From assembly GCA_024449915.1 (NCBI GenBank), contig JAMZAV010001054.1:62001-126000 (forward strand): a stretch of DNA of 64,000 nt, written 5' to 3'. This DNA comes from Sweltsa coloradensis (Eukaryota; Arthropoda; Insecta; Plecoptera; Chloroperlidae). Within the stretch, counting starts at the first letter, position 1. Each line of letters starts with the position of its first letter. The notes beneath the pieces are model-generated. The model made no database searches, was not told where the DNA came from, and saw nothing but the letters and a program-made list of their open reading frames with translations. Position numbers and translations under genes: made by a program. This document shows, one piece after another, positions 24,233 to 36,299 of the stretch.

Positions 24233-25064
24233 CTGGAAATATCACAGATAATTATCATACATTCCCGGTATATTTCACATTACCATCAAGCACAAGTAAT
24301 ACTAATACTAGTATGTTAATGCTGGAAAGAGACAAAGAACTGAATATTATGTACCATATGATAAATTCCTGGAGAGTTCATCGAGCAATTATTATGTTAC
24401 TCACAGTGTGAACCTTGCATTAAACTTATAAGTAAACTAGGTGTGTTTTAACTTTTCATGTTTGCAAGCATTGTATTCTTTGCATTCAAACTCTTCAAGT
24501 TCAAACTCTAGATTTTAAAAAGCTGATTCTTATTCCAAATTTTGAGCAAGCCTTAAAGATTGGCAACAGAATGGTCTCCGTGCACTCTTTGCTCTCATTT
24601 TAAACATACAAATTATAAAGAAATAACATGAAGGAATAATATAATTTTATACTAAAACAAATTGAATGTACAAAAAATAAAATAAATTACACATTTGGCA
24701 AACTGTTGATTGAAGTAGGCCTACCACTCTAGGGAGAGAAGCCCTCTTGAGTCTTGGACCTTGCTGACTGTAGGTCTGCCAGTAAGTGTAAAACTTGTGT
24801 GTCTATCAACTTGCTTTCAAGAGTACATAGTATGCGAGTGCATATTAAGATCAACAATTGGAGGATTATGCTGGAAATATCAGAGGAGGTCAATGCTTGC
24901 ATTACAAAGTATCGTGTCATTACTCATTAGTCACCAACTTATGAAGTTGAGCCAGCATCTAAGCATTCAAACTCTTCAGAACTTCAGCCTGGAAACAAGA
25001 CTCATGAAAACAATACAATAATAATTGTATGAATAGTAACTATTCATACAATTGTTCCTCTTAC
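24233..25064 (-). other. TBC1D31 intron
   Basis: No gene or clear transposon. A short inverted pair (ATTGTATGAATAGT / ACTATTCATACAAT) lies at 25024-25053, next to the exon donor. Confidence 0.5.
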
Positions 25065-25256
25065 CCTAGATAGTTCCTGCGCCAACTGTTCTTGTTGACA
25101 TTTTAACGTTCGGTGCTCAAAGCTGAGGTCTGAATTAAATGTGGGGGGCGCCGGTCCGAGCTGATGCTCTAGCTCAAGCTTGTGCTTTAATAGTTCTGCA
25201 TGGTGACGCTTCAGTTCTTCTTCAGTTATTGCTAAACTATCATCGTTGTGCGTTTG
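25065..25256 (-). CDS. TBC1D31: TBC1D31 exon, coiled coil
   Basis: 192 bases, 64 codons, phase 0 in and out, TTTTAG acceptor and GTAAGA donor. QTHNDDSLAITEEELKRHHA begins a helix, broken by GPAPPTF, then a second helix ending QEQLAQELSR. This matches the charged region after the TBC domain in vertebrate orthologues. Confidence 0.87.
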
Positions 25257-25890
25257 CTAAAATAATATAAATTTGAAAAGATTATTTGTCAAAATACATG
25301 ACAAAATATGAACACATTTTCAATTGGCTTAGGCATCTGCAGACATTTACATCAAGGGTGAGTCAGAAATCTTGTTAAACCCTAGGTATCTTAAAACTCT
25401 TCTGTATAAGGAAGTACTATTCAATAGCCGCCATTGTGAGGTAATGCCTGGACATCAGTACAGAGCCCCACCTTGGTTCTCTTTTTCGTCACCCATAAGT
25501 GATGGGTGTTACAACTTTACAAGGCCATGGAACTCTTTGATGTTGTAATTTTTGAATAATTTGAATTAATTTCTCTTTGTTTAACAAACCTGGCATTGTA
25601 AACATTAATCATTAATCAATACACATTTTATTTTTCACTACCTTGACGGCAGCCAGGGCCGGACCGGTCGCCACGTGGTACATTATATCTATTATTATTA
25701 AGGCTGGGCATCGATGTTAAATAGCAACATCGACATCGAAGTCAAATAATCGATGTCGAATCATTTTTAGTCATTTTTAATCGACATCAAAATTGAAAAA
25801 ATCGATTAAAAAAAAAAAAACTTTCATATCGATAATTGGGCCAAAATGAGAATAAAATCGCGTAAAAAAATTCCCGACGAAAATATCATT
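25257..25890 (-). other. TBC1D31 intron
   Basis: No gene. From about 25702 there is a 'GGCTGGGCATCGATG' segment with repeated ATCGA/TCGAT, probably a MITE end. Confidence 0.4.
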
Positions 25891-25909
25891 TTGTTCTCAT
25901 ATTACGACC

Positions 25910-26840
25910 TACTATCGACATAAAACTCTCTTTTCTCGCATTTGCGTCAATTTGAATTGCGCACTGTCCTGGCGCTGGTCGCGGATTGGCCGCGCCTGTG
26001 ACGGGCCCCTCGATGCCCCTCCCACGAGGGAGCGAGAGAGTGAGCGCGTGCCTCGATCGGCGCGGTGTGTTGGCGGGTGGGGGGAGGGGAGTGGTCATCC
26101 GTTGCTAGGCAACAGATACAAGGCCGCTCTAGCGCTCAGCGGCGGAACATTCAAACTTACGCGAGCGAAGCGTTTACGTACTTTTTGAACGATTTTGCCA
26201 CAAAACTAATGGCATTCAATCCAGATCGAAAACCTCCGTTCGAACGTTATGGCGAGACATACAAACAAACAAACAAACAAAAAAAAAACAGTGACTATTT
26301 TTTCCGGCAGATCAAATGGAAACGCTCGCTTAATATCTTTGTGGTTCTATTTTAAAATGTTATTGCTAGTTGCTACTATATCATTTATCAGAGAAGTGAA
26401 TGGTATTGGTTTCAAGTACAACATTATCCTTCCATACATGGTACAGTTGATAGTAGGGATGGGACGTGTACATAATTTCTTTAAAAAATTACATATCGAC
26501 TTTCTGGTTCTGCATTTGACAAAGTTCAGTCGTCGAGGTTTCAATAATTTTATTTTGAAATACACGCTCTTTCAGTCGCAGCCGCCTTTCCGAAAAACTG
26601 TAATTTGATTGTGATCGCCGATACGGTCATGTAATCATGTATATCTGCATAAAATTCACTTTTGCGTCAATTTGAATTGCACGACATATCAACGCTGGTC
26701 CGCGGATTGGCCGCCACCTAGGATGCCCCTCCCACGAGAATGTGCGAGAGGGAGCAGTGAAGCGAGAGAGTGGAAGCGACAATTGCTGTTTCTCGATCGT
26801 CGCGGCGGGTGAGGGGGTTGCATACCGTGAAGTAGATTGC
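25910..26840. repeat. Two diverged copies of a GC-richer repeat, plus an inverted Helentron-like end
   Basis: Copy one (about 25935-26100) and copy two (about 26655-26820) share TTTGCGTCAATTTGAATTG, CGCGGATTGGCCG and GATGCCCCTCCCACGAG. Between them, 26150-26333 is the inverse of the start of the element at 16444, with a (CAAA)n tract at 26261-26290. Nothing coding is convincing. Confidence 0.6.
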
Positions 26841-26949
26841 GAAACGGAAAAATCCAAATTCCCGATAATTATTGCGATACATAGAACACGTGTACAGGAA
26901 TAGGCAGCCCAACATGTACACGTGTAGTAAGATACACACGTTTGCCCAT

Positions 26950-28000
26950 TCCTAGGTGACAGAATACCGGGACACTTTGCCCCTCAAATTGCAAACCGGT
27001 ACAAATACACCATTTTTATGAGTCTCTCGGGACACTGGTACAATTGTTCTGAAAACGGTACTGTACCGGTCGAACAATAAATTATGTCTACGATATTATT
27101 GAGTTAATTTTTCTTGATCCATAATAAAGCAAGCGGTGGATGGAGTACTACTCAAAACAGATTCTCTAGCACTAGCATTAAAGCTACCGTCTTTTGTCTA
27201 TTTCTGTTTACGATCTGTAGTTGCCGAGCTGCTATGTTTTTGAAATTTTATTAAATTACTAAGGTTACTGTTGTCATGTTATGAAAATTGCATGAATATC
27301 TAGGTGAGTTAAAAGTTAAAACTGTAGATAATTGGATGAGCGTAGCGAGCGTAGCGAGTGAAGCGAAGATTCCATTTCACTACACTGGAGAAAAAAATCC
27401 GGAATGTTTTCTTTTTTTTTTTTTTTCTGTTTGTATTATTGTGTGTTTTTAACACGTTTCCCGGCTAAACGATACTCCAATTGCAATGAAATTTTATGGA
27501 GGCACTTCGAAATCTCGAACTTAGAACTGCCACGTTTTTGAGCGCAATCGAAAATTGTTTCACTAGAAATCCCAATTCACGATTTTGAGCGATTTAAAAA
27601 TTCTTCGAGCGTATAAGCCTAAGCTTAATCCGATTCTCGGCTTGTTTGACGGGTAACCTTATTTATGAATTGGATAACTGTGAAATTGAGCGCAATCGAA
27701 AAACGTATACTAGAAACGGTAATTTAAAGGATGCTACTTGTTAATAAATACACTTATCACATCTAGGTACTTAATCGACACTTTGCCTCAATGCAACGTA
27801 CAATACACCATTTTTTTCACAGGACACTGGACATTTGTTCGAATACGTGTAAAATTTGAGCGCAATCGAAAATTATTTACGCTTATTAATGAGTCAATTT
27901 TCTTGATCATAATTTAAGCGGTTTGTTAAAATACTAATAAAAAATTAGTAACTTTAATTTATAATTAACTTTAAATAAATTCTGTTACGATCTTAGTGAG
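26950..28000. repeat. Diverged direct repeat flanking a partial Helentron-like copy
   Basis: About 26955-27140 and 27775-27920 share 'ACACTTTGCC', 'TACACCATTTTT' and 'TTTTCTTGAT' in the same order. A type-B Helentron-like 5' part (TTGGATGAGCGTAGCGAGCG, from 27332) lies between them without a recognisable 3' terminus. Confidence 0.5.
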
Positions 28001-28712
28001 TTATTTTTTGAAAACAAATACAAGTCCGCTAGTTATACAATGGTATCAATGCACAAATAGCTCATCATCACGCGGGTGATTAAAAGTTACCTAGATTAAA
28101 AATCAAAAATACAATACTATGGCAAAAGGGTCTCTAGGATCTTTTGGGCAACAAAGTAAGTGTCACTGTTAGGGCTAGACATTTGCGTTTGACGTGGTAG
28201 GTACCTTAAGAAAACGATATCAGGTTATGATGACGTCAATTGCATACAACTTATTACTAATATCATACAATAAGGATGCTGATTGTTGTCACTCATTTAC
28301 TGAAGAGTCCTTTGTAGCATCAAAGACAAAGAGGTAGCCGCCTCGATTTCCGGCTGGGGTGGATACAGGGAGGCGGAGGTTGATCGGTCCCCCATGAAAA
28401 CTCCGTTTTTCATTGCATAGCCAATGATCACTATTTAGACTCTTAAATGTGATTTGGGACTTAAAAAGCTGCAAATTAAAAAATGTCACACTCGGCGACA
28501 ACAGCCCACGTGGCACAGTTATAACTTAGGTTTTTACCCCAGAGGCCTACTAGTTTTGCAAAGCCGAACCCCTCCAGCCCTTTTGTCAATTCCTTGATAC
28601 GCGATACTCACTTTCATCTCTGTTACATAAATTAGGAGGCGTACCTATAGCAAAAAAAGTGAAAATACAGAAACTACCTGTATGTAATTTAAACAAAAAA
28701 TTGAAAGGTTGT
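28001..28712 (-). other. TBC1D31 intron
   Basis: No gene or clear repeat seen. Confidence 0.4.
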
Positions 28713-28955
28713 TATGATATTACGTTTAAATTAATTATTAAAAAAGAACTTGGATGAACTATTACGTTTAAATTAATATTGCACATTCTATTTTGCCAAG
28801 CTTTTCAAGGATGCTGTTATGGGACACTGTACGTTTATGAATTAAGAATGTGTAAATGTGGAAGGGTAGAATGAGCTTGGCCCTTTTTTAGATCTCATTT
28901 CTTTTGAGTGTGTAAGGTTTGGCTGTATTTTTACAAGTTTTTGTTATGTGTGTGA
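28713..28955 (+). mobile_element. Foldback MITE, family D, single arm
   Basis: One arm only (GGGACACTGTACGTTTATG ... TGTGTAAGGTTTGGCTG), ending 27 bp from the splice donor of a TBC1D31 exon. Confidence 0.75.
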
Positions 28956-28982
28956 TAAGCTAAACTGCTACATGTATCACAC

Positions 28983-29185
28983 CTTCCGCTTGATGTCATC
29001 CAACAGTCGAACAAGTGTGATGGTCCTCTGCTGTGTATGCTGCTGCATAAGTCGATTTTTAGCCACTTCTAATAAATCCACTTCACGACTGCGTAACTCC
29101 TGGCGGAACGACAATACTTTCCGACGCTGCTGTGCAATTCTTTCTTCTTCTTTCTGTATGGTGCCTTGGTATGCCTCTTCTAATT
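28983..29185 (-). CDS. TBC1D31: TBC1D31 exon, coiled coil
   Basis: 203 bases: two bases completing a Lys codon from 37733, then 67 codons, phase 0 out. The sequence runs from LEEAYQGTIQKEEERIAQQR to RLLDDIKRK, a long highly charged helix. 'RLLDDIKRK' parallels a conserved 'RRLDDEI-RK' segment of vertebrate TBC1D31. The donor is GTGTGA, weaker than the others. Confidence 0.88.
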
Positions 29186-29524
29186 CTAAAAAAAAACAAC
29201 ATCAAGATATTATTATGGTGTCACAACAAGCACTGAAAAACTTTTATCCAAGTGTGCAGCACAAAGTGTATACCTACACATACACAGTCATGATATTGTT
29301 TGCAGTGTGACTATGAGTAGGATATTTATTATTTAACACATACCGGTATGACATAAGATAATTTCTGTTAAATTTTCTGAAACAATCTGAAAAAGTGTTT
29401 TAGTTCAGGATGAAAAATAAACTCCCCAAGTACTTTCCATTATCCAACAAGCATTCTAATAGCAGTTCTAATAGCTACCAATGGAAAACGTGCGCATGCA
29501 ATAGAATAGTTGTGCTGACTATAG

Positions 29525-30200
29525 TTGGATGAGCAAATCAAAGACTTCAGTTTCACTGACTCCCCAAAAATTAGCTCGGGTGTTTGTTTGTTTATTTTTT
29601 TGGCAGTTTGTTCGCACTCTACCGGGCAAACGGCATATGCGATCTTGATCAAAATTGGAGGGGACGTTCGAAATCTCTAAACTTAGACCTGCCATGTTTT
29701 TTGGTACAATCGAAGAAATATTTCTCATGAATATCGTACTTTTACCATTTTTTTTTTTTTAATGTGATACCTTCGTGACATTTGGGCCGATTCTGACCAA
29801 ATGGGTGGGGCTACAACGTTCATATTTTACAAGGATATTAAAGTAATGACAATGTAGTACCTTTTGAAAAAAAAAGTTGAAAAAGTTGTCCAGAATCCAT
29901 AGAAATAAAGGTTTTTATATGAGTTTTGTAAGGTGTATATAACTAGGCCGCTTCGCGAACGCTTTTTTTAGTCTTTTAGTGGCGTTGATGGATGAGCTTT
30001 TTTGAAAATTTTAGTTTGGGTTGGACCAATTTACCTTTACAAGTTCTTTTTGAATGCATTATAAGTGATCACTGATTGTTGTCAAGTTTCTATTGTTACT
30101 TGTTAATTGTTATAAAACTAAAAAAATCATACTAAAACCTTTATTCTAAGGATTATGGCTAACTTTGTCAACTTTTTCTTTCAAAAAGCAATACATCACC
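29525..30200. mobile_element. Two opposed partial Helentron-like copies
   Basis: 29525-29942 (+) begins TTGGATGAGCAAATCAAAG and holds the 5' half. 29943-30200 is the 3' half in the opposite orientation, with terminus CTAG at 29943-29946 and subterminal box CTCATCCATCAACG on the - strand. They meet at the CTAG. Confidence 0.6.
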
Positions 30201-31089
30201 TAGTGGGGGCTCGTGGGGTTTAAAATAGGCAGGGCACAATATATTTGAATGGACTTGCGTGGGCTACAAGGGGTCTGGGGCGAAGCGGCAGCCGCCGGAG
30301 GCGTATTTTTTTTGGCATATATTTAGCTCCAAGACAGCCTTTACAGCGATTTGAGCAAGGGAGAACTGTACACATTAAATCAGTTTCATTTAAAAAAGGT
30401 AATTTGTCTATATTTTTCGACCTCACTTAAAGTAAAAGAAGATGATAGCAGCACATGCAAATTAACCTGGTATTTTAATGCCTGGAAATAGGTTGTACTG
30501 ATCTTTCTTTGGACACGGCGAATTCGGTCGGTCTTTGTAACTTAAATGTTAATATTTTAAATACCTCACCTAATTCATTTTCTGGTAATACTGTTCACGG
30601 TTCACAACCTCTAAGCTAAAACCACAGATATAAACCACAAATATAAACGCTGCCAAAGATAATACAATACACCCGCACGTGCAACGCAGCGCGTAACGTC
30701 TACCATTCACTACCTAGAACAGCTTTGGGCGTACTAAAATCTTGCCCATCCTACCGGAGTTCCAACGTATATTATGAAGCAAAGATTCGTCTATTTCCGA
30801 TTAAAACTGACTGCGCAGGCGTAAATTCGTCATGTCTGTAGTAGGCCCACTCGAGTCACACGTTGCACAGAGCAGATGACTGACGTTACCGTGCGCGCGT
30901 TCACTTAAATGTGCAAATTGAAAATACAAACTATTCGATTTTATGTAAATGTGTACCACGACGTCTACAACTCGTATATGTGAGTGATTGTTGGTGGGAA
31001 GAGTAGGAGGGGCACATGCCCCTCCTTGTATGGTAGAGCCGCCCCTGACATCACCATTACCTTAATGTCCATGTAAAATATGAACGTTA
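30201..31089 (-). other. TBC1D31 intron
   Basis: No gene identified. Around 30985-31060 the phrase 'GGGGCACATGCCCCTCC' resembles a fragment of an unrelated element. Confidence 0.4.
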
Positions 31090-31519
31090 TAAATAAATAA
31101 TAAATAAATAAATTTTATTTAGAGTCTACCCACTCAGTTATATAACTGATTTTCAGTGGGGGACTTTAAATCAAAGCGACCAAGCCAACCCTGCAGGCCC
31201 CGACGCAATCGACGAGTGAGCGATTACCAACCAAAGATCAATATTTTTAATAGGAAATATAGCAATCAGTGGTATGGACAGTGCGAACACCCGCGAATCA
31301 ACGCCAGAATCAACATGGCCGATTCAGAACAACTCTGTAATTTATTATGTGCTTCGTTGCTAGGACGGCTCCAAAGTCACCGTTTACAAACTCCTAAGAC
31401 TAGAACTGATGGACTTAAGTCCAAATCAGAAGTTAAAAAACTTCTGACTCTAGCGGGAATCGAACCCTGGACCTTCTGCATTGGAAGCAGATACGCTAAC
31501 CACAAGACCAATGAGCCCC
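31090..31519 (-). mobile_element. tRNA-derived SINE, well-preserved head
   Basis: The - strand reads an A-box-like TGTGGTTAGCGT, an anticodon arm CTGC-TTCCAAT-GCAG, then the B-box GGGTTCGATTCCC. The body matches the SINE at 6793-7235 and ends in an (AATA)n tail. The head is the better of the two full copies and looks tRNA-Gly-like. The open frame on the opposite strand is incidental. Confidence 0.85.
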
Positions 31520-31523
31520 ACCC

Positions 31524-31797
31524 GTTTGGTCAGAATCGGCCTAAATGTCACAAAAATATCACACTAAAAATTAAAAAAAAAAAAAACGATATTCATGAGA
31601 AATATTTCTTTGATTGTACCCAAAAACGTGGCAGGTCTAAGTTCAGAGATTTCGAAGGTCCCCTCCAATTTTCATCAAGATCACATATGCCGTTTGCTCG
31701 GTAGAGTGCAAACAAACAGACAGAAAAAAAAAAAACATTGGAGCTAAATTTTTTGAGGGGTCAGTGAAATTGAAGTCTTCGCTTTGCTCATACAATA
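31524..31797 (-). mobile_element. Helentron-like copy, 5' part
   Basis: The - strand begins TTGTATGAGCAAAGCGAAG and continues with the shared interior. It abuts the SINE head, so the 3' half is missing. Confidence 0.6.
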
Positions 31798-31799
31798 AT

Positions 31800-32879
31800 T
31801 TACCAGTAACTATAGAAATTTGACAACAATCACCTACAATGCGTTCAAAAAGCATATCTTCGGGTCTCCAGATATCCAGGACGACGGTCGTTCGCCCGCA
31901 GCCAAGCGTACGCGACTGCTAGAAGGCGATGACTAACTCGACCCTGTTTACTCCTACCTGAGTTGGGGGGTTTTCAGCTATCTGCACACGCCGCCCCGAA
32001 ATATTTACAATCTTGAAACTCGGTATATGACCTGATATGTGGTCCATGACCTACCAAAAAAAAAATCAGCCCGATCCGATAACCCGTTCTGTGTTAAAAA
32101 AGTGCCTCAAAATGGTCGAAAAAATTCCGGCTGGCTGGGTGGCTAGCTGGATGTGGATTCTGACGGAAAGGAATAAGAGCCTACAGAGAAAACGGTACAT
32201 CTCAGAACTATGAAACTTGGACCACACTTAGATGTACCTCAGACTCGTGCACTTTTGCTTTCAAACCCAAAACCAAAACCATTGAAACCATTTAAATTCA
32301 AAACCATTAATAAATATCTAACACATGGGCACCAAGCGCAAAATTTGGCATGGGGGTAGATAAAAATATCAGAATTAATAATCCGCCGAGAGGCAAGCGA
32401 TATTCCACCCCCAACCCTAAATCATCACCTAAAATTGGAATAATTCATAGCTCTAACCCAAAATTGAATTTTTATTAAAATTAATTATTAAAATTATGTT
32501 TTAATGTGTTTTAACCCAATCAGCCTATTCTCATTTCCTAAACCACATTTTTTCAACCCCGATCCCAAGAAGTTTATATTATTTTTACCTTCATTTCCAG
32601 CAATCACCATGAAGGCAACTAATGATGAGTTATCAGCATGAAATTTGGCATGACCTTACACCTTAGCCGTCCCGGCTATGCTCTTACCAACTAAGCTATG
32701 CAGCCACCAATTTAATTCTTATAAAAATTTAGAAAGTAAATCAAACTTCGTCTAAGCCGTACATCCGAGCAATTTAGATGGAAAATTACATTTGAAATTT
32801 CCATCTTTCTTTGAGATTTTGTTTACAAGTAGGTATTTCACGCTTTGATATGAAACAAACAGCAAAAAGATGTGATATT
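31800..32879 (-). other. TBC1D31 intron
   Basis: No gene. The stretch 32000-32700 has several phrases typical of diverged dispersed repeats (for example AAATTTGGCATG twice), but no boundaries. Confidence 0.35.
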
Positions 32880-33375
32880 CCCCCCAAATACAAAAATTTG
32901 TAAAAAAAAAAATGGCAGCCAAGCTCTCCTTCAAAAGTCTTTGGCTGTGAATGTATTGAGATATAGAATTTGAGCCGATCTTTTCATTCTTCCTCTCTAG
33001 TTTCGCATTGAAAAGAAGTAAGATCATTTCGCCTGTTGACGAGCGCCAAGCCTACTATTTTCGTGGTAAAAAAAGTAAAAATATTAAACTCAAAATCATA
33101 AAAGAAATTACTTGGCCATCGACATTTTAATTGTCTCATAATGAACCAAATTCAATGGCAAGTATTTTTTTTAATGATTTTGAACCATTAATGGTTGGCT
33201 TGGCGCTCGTCAACAGGCGAAATGATCTTACTTCTTCTCAATGCAAAACTAGAGAGGAAGAATGAAAAGATTGGCTCAAATTCTATATCTCACAACATTC
33301 ACAGCCAAAGACTTTTTAAGGAGAGCTTGGCTGCCGTTTTTTTTTTACAAATTTTTGTATTTGGGGGGTTAGTAT
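32880..33375. repeat. Inverted repeat, arms of about 175 bp
   Basis: 32880-33052 and 33199-33375 are close reverse complements (CCAAGCTCTCC...TCAACAGGCGAAATG) around a loop of about 146 bp. Both arms translate identically, which is not evidence of a gene. Probably a foldback MITE. Confidence 0.8.
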
Positions 33376-33430
33376 TACCATAGCAATTAGAACTACTTTA
33401 TAAAAATGATCCTAATTTAATAAAAATTAT

Positions 33431-33536
33431 TTTGCAATGGAACTTGAAAAAGTAAAGACATCCCACGCATACTAAAAAGTTTCAAAAAAGCTCATCCATC
33501 AACGCGACTAAAAAAAGCATTCGCGAAGCGGACTAG
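33431..33536 (+). mobile_element. Family D end joined to a Helentron-like 3' end
   Basis: 33431-33480 matches the end of family D (TTGCAATGGAACTTGAAAAA). It runs into GCTCATCCATCAACGCG and the CTAG terminus at 33533-33536. Confidence 0.55.
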
Positions 33537-34093
33537 TTATAGAGTATGATGTTTTGGTAATAATATAGGCCTACATATTAATGGAAATACAGCATTCGAA
33601 CATTCATGGAATTCATGTAATTGTTGTAATACTAGTGTCAAACTTTTTGGGAAAAAATAGAAAATATGCCATCAATAAAAAAAGTGTAAAGATACCTTTG
33701 AGAGACTTTGTCGAAAATACCTCCCATTGGTTTCTTATGGGAACAGAACTGTGTTGGGAGGCAATGGCCGTTGCTATGCGTTGCCATGAGCGGCGATGAT
33801 GGAATGACGTCAAACTAATAGCTAGAGCCCCGCGAAATTAAGTTTTTAACGGTCAACGATAAAACCGAAATATGTGCAAATCATTTAATTTCACAAAATG
33901 AGCATGAATTGATCAAATATAAACCAGAAAATTACAATTAGTTTGGAAAAGGCCAACTGGCTAGTTAAATTTAGATTGGAGAAGGGTTGACAAGTTGAGA
34001 AAGCATAGAACATAAAGCCGAGCCTGAAAGGCTGGGGGCAACAAAACTTTTCCCCTGCTGATGACAACTGCAGCTAATTTAAAGTTGTTTGTT

Positions 34094-34147
34094 ACCTTAA
34101 TCCACAACGCGTTTTGTCCTTCTGGGACTCATCAGGCGGATGGTGGT
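34094..34147 (-). ncRNA. Hammerhead ribozyme relic (left arm)
   Basis: The CTGATGA box is intact and stem II is GTCC-CAGAA-GGAC. The following CGAAA is CAAAA, and the cleavage-site C is T. By hammerhead chemistry it should be inactive. Confidence 0.75.
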
Positions 34148-34394
34148 CATTAAAAATCAGCTAACTACATACATACAAAAAAAACTCACAACGCATAACC
34201 AAACCTATGGTAGGGCCATGCAAGAAGTACTTACTTACTGTTTGTGCTGACGGTGTGCCCCAGTATGAATGGTGTGTGAAGTAACCTTGCTGATGATGAC
34301 AACTTGCATGCAGAATTTACTTCTTGCATGGCCCTACCATAGGTTTGGTTATGTGTTGTGAGTTTTGTTTGTATGTAATTAGCTGATTTTTAGT

Positions 34395-34449
34395 GGCCAC
34401 CATCTGCCTGCTGAGTCCCAGAAGGACAAAATGCGTCGTGGATTAAGGT
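34395..34449 (+). ncRNA. Hammerhead ribozyme relic (right arm)
   Basis: Core CTGATGA has become CTGCTGA and GAAA has become AAAA. Stem II and the GTC cleavage triplet remain. Expected to be inactive. Confidence 0.75.
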
Positions 34450-34678
34450 AACAAACAACTTTAAATTAGCTGCAGTTGTCATCAGCAGGTGAAAAGTTTT
34501 GTCACCCCCAGCTTTTCAGGCTGGGCTTTATGTTCTCTATGCTTTCCCAACCTGTCAACCCTTCTCCAATCTAAAATAAACCAGAAAATACCAAAATTGA
34601 ATCAAAAACACCAAAAAAGGTGTAAATTTCATAATAACGACAAAATTCATGATAGCCTGGTTGCTTAGACAAACCATT

Positions 34679-35170
34679 CGGGGTTTAGTGATAGAGGCGT
34701 GAATTTTGGATCATTTACTCAGATAAACGTGCTGCGTAATTTGCCAGGTGGTCCCAATCGATTTTTCCCCCCGTTCAGGGGTGACCATGGTGCAAAGTTA
34801 GGGGTAGAAATTATTTTTAAATTGGCTAGGGGTGAGCCTAATAAAAGTCAAAGTGTGTTTTTATCATTTTGTATAAGTATTAATTCAATTTAATTATTTA
34901 AATCTACAACTTGTATTATTTTTAACAGGGGTGTCCAAAATTGCTATTTTGAAAAAATGATAGTAAGTGTAGCTTGTGATGACTCATCAATCGGGGTTAA
35001 TGATAGAAGCGTGAATTTTGGATCATTTACTCAGAAAAATGCAATGAGTAATTTGCAAGGTGGTCCGCATCGAAAAATGTTCCCGTTCAGGGGTGACCAT
35101 GGTGCAAAGTTTGCGGTAGACATTATTTTCATATAGACTAGGGGTGAGCCTAATAGAAGTAAAAGTGTTA
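34679..35170 (+). repeat. Two-copy direct repeat, period about 314 bp
   Basis: 34679-34858 and 34993-35170 share GCGTGAATTTTGGATCATTT, GTTCAGGGGTGACCATGGTG and TAGGGGTGAGCCTAATA in order. It lies between two ribozyme elements. Non-coding. Confidence 0.8.
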
Positions 35171-35199
35171 CAATTAGGAGAAGGTCAATCGGCTAGTTT

Positions 35200-35700
35200 A
35201 GTATGATTGGAGAAGGGTTGACAGGTTGGGAAAGCATAGAGAACATAAAGAACATAAAACCCAGCCTGAAGGGCTGGGGGCAACAAAACTTTTCACCTGC
35301 TGATGACAACTGCAGCTAATTTAAAGTTGTTTGTTACCTTAATCCACGATGCGTTTCGTCCTTCTGGGACTCATCAGGCGGATGGTGGCCAATAAAAATC
35401 AGCTTACTATGCAAACAAAACTCACAACACATAACCAAACCTGTAATAGGGCCACGCAAGAAGTAAATTCTGCAAGCATGTTGTCATCATCAGCAAGGTT
35501 ACTTCACACACCATTCATACTGGGGCACACAGTCAGCACAGACAGTAAGGGGGCTTCCCTCCCAACTGTGGTGCTCACGAGACAAGAAATCCATGACTTA
35601 CCCTGGATTCGAACCAGGACCCTTGGCAACAAGAGAAAAGCTGCCCCTCCTGCTGTTGCTGGGCAAGGGTGCCTCTTCATTCATTCTAAGAGAAAAGATT
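35200..35700 (-). mobile_element. Hammerhead-bearing SINE-like unit, copy 2
   Basis: The - strand runs from AGAATGAATGAAGAGGCACC through a tRNA-like B-box (CCTGGTTCGAATCC) to the hammerhead at 35336-35390 and a tail ending CTTCTCCAATCAT. It matches 47665-48167 along its whole length. Frames inside it are not genes. Confidence 0.85.
35336..35390 (-). ncRNA. Hammerhead ribozyme, nearly intact
   Basis: It has CTGATGA, stem II GTCC-CAGAA-GGAC, GAAA, stem I ATCCGC/GTGGAT and cleavage triplet ATC (the permitted NUH form). The only change from the intact copy is G to A in the short stem III (ACGCAT). Weak activity is possible. Confidence 0.8.
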
Positions 35701-35705
35701 AGAGA

Positions 35706-35885
35706 AAGGAAGGGTGGAAAGTCACAACACAGCACAACCAGTGACGGGGCTTCCCTTCTAGACTCTGGTGCTTGGGCGACAAAAGAACCATGTCTTACCC
35801 TGGATTTGAACCAAGACCCGTGGCAACGAGAGAGGCTGCCCTACTAATTGTGACTGGGATTCGAAAACGAAAGGAAACGATACTA
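35706..35885 (-). mobile_element. Second tRNA-like unit
   Basis: The - strand carries an A-box-like TAGTAGGGCAG and a B-box TTGGTTCAAATCC about 35 bases later, and shares its head with the ribozyme unit. A second copy is at 47466-47633. Confidence 0.65.
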
Positions 35886-36299
35886 CAAATTGCAAGCTCT
35901 TGGCTATAGCACAGGTACACGTGCTATACTAGCTCTTGGCTGCAGGTGAAGAGGTTGAAGTAAAAGTTTTTTTTTTTTTTTTCATAAAGATTTTAATTTT
36001 TTGACCTCCAGTGAGTTAATGGAGTAAAATCTTCATTGTAATCATATCAATTATTGATTTATTGTTCATTAGGTCATAAAGTACCTTTCCCCAAATTTTT
36101 ATGCTTGTGACCTCCAATGAATTATTGTTGCACCATTTCCTCGGACGTTTTTGATTTTTTGAACATGCCTGCGTTAATTTCTTTGCTGTCCATGACAAAT
36201 GACTGCTCCGAATTAGATTAAATTTTCAGAGAACCTTCAAAAACTCTTAAATAATACTTTCCAAGAATATAAGTGCCAGCAAATAAATTTGTCACGTGA

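Larger units (their letters stand above)
33968..34574. mobile_element. Foldback element with a degenerate hammerhead ribozyme in each arm
   Basis: About 33968-34236 and 34295-34574 are inverted copies of the 3' part of the ribozyme unit at 47665-48167. They begin TTAGATTGGAGAAGGGTTGA and its complement. Each arm carries a hammerhead-like motif with lost core bases. The central 60 bp contain 'GCCCCAGTATGAATGGTGTG', also present in the other units. Confidence 0.85.

Noticed and set aside
31156..31704. 182-codon + strand protein
   Set aside because: It spans the complement of a SINE and a Helentron-like copy.
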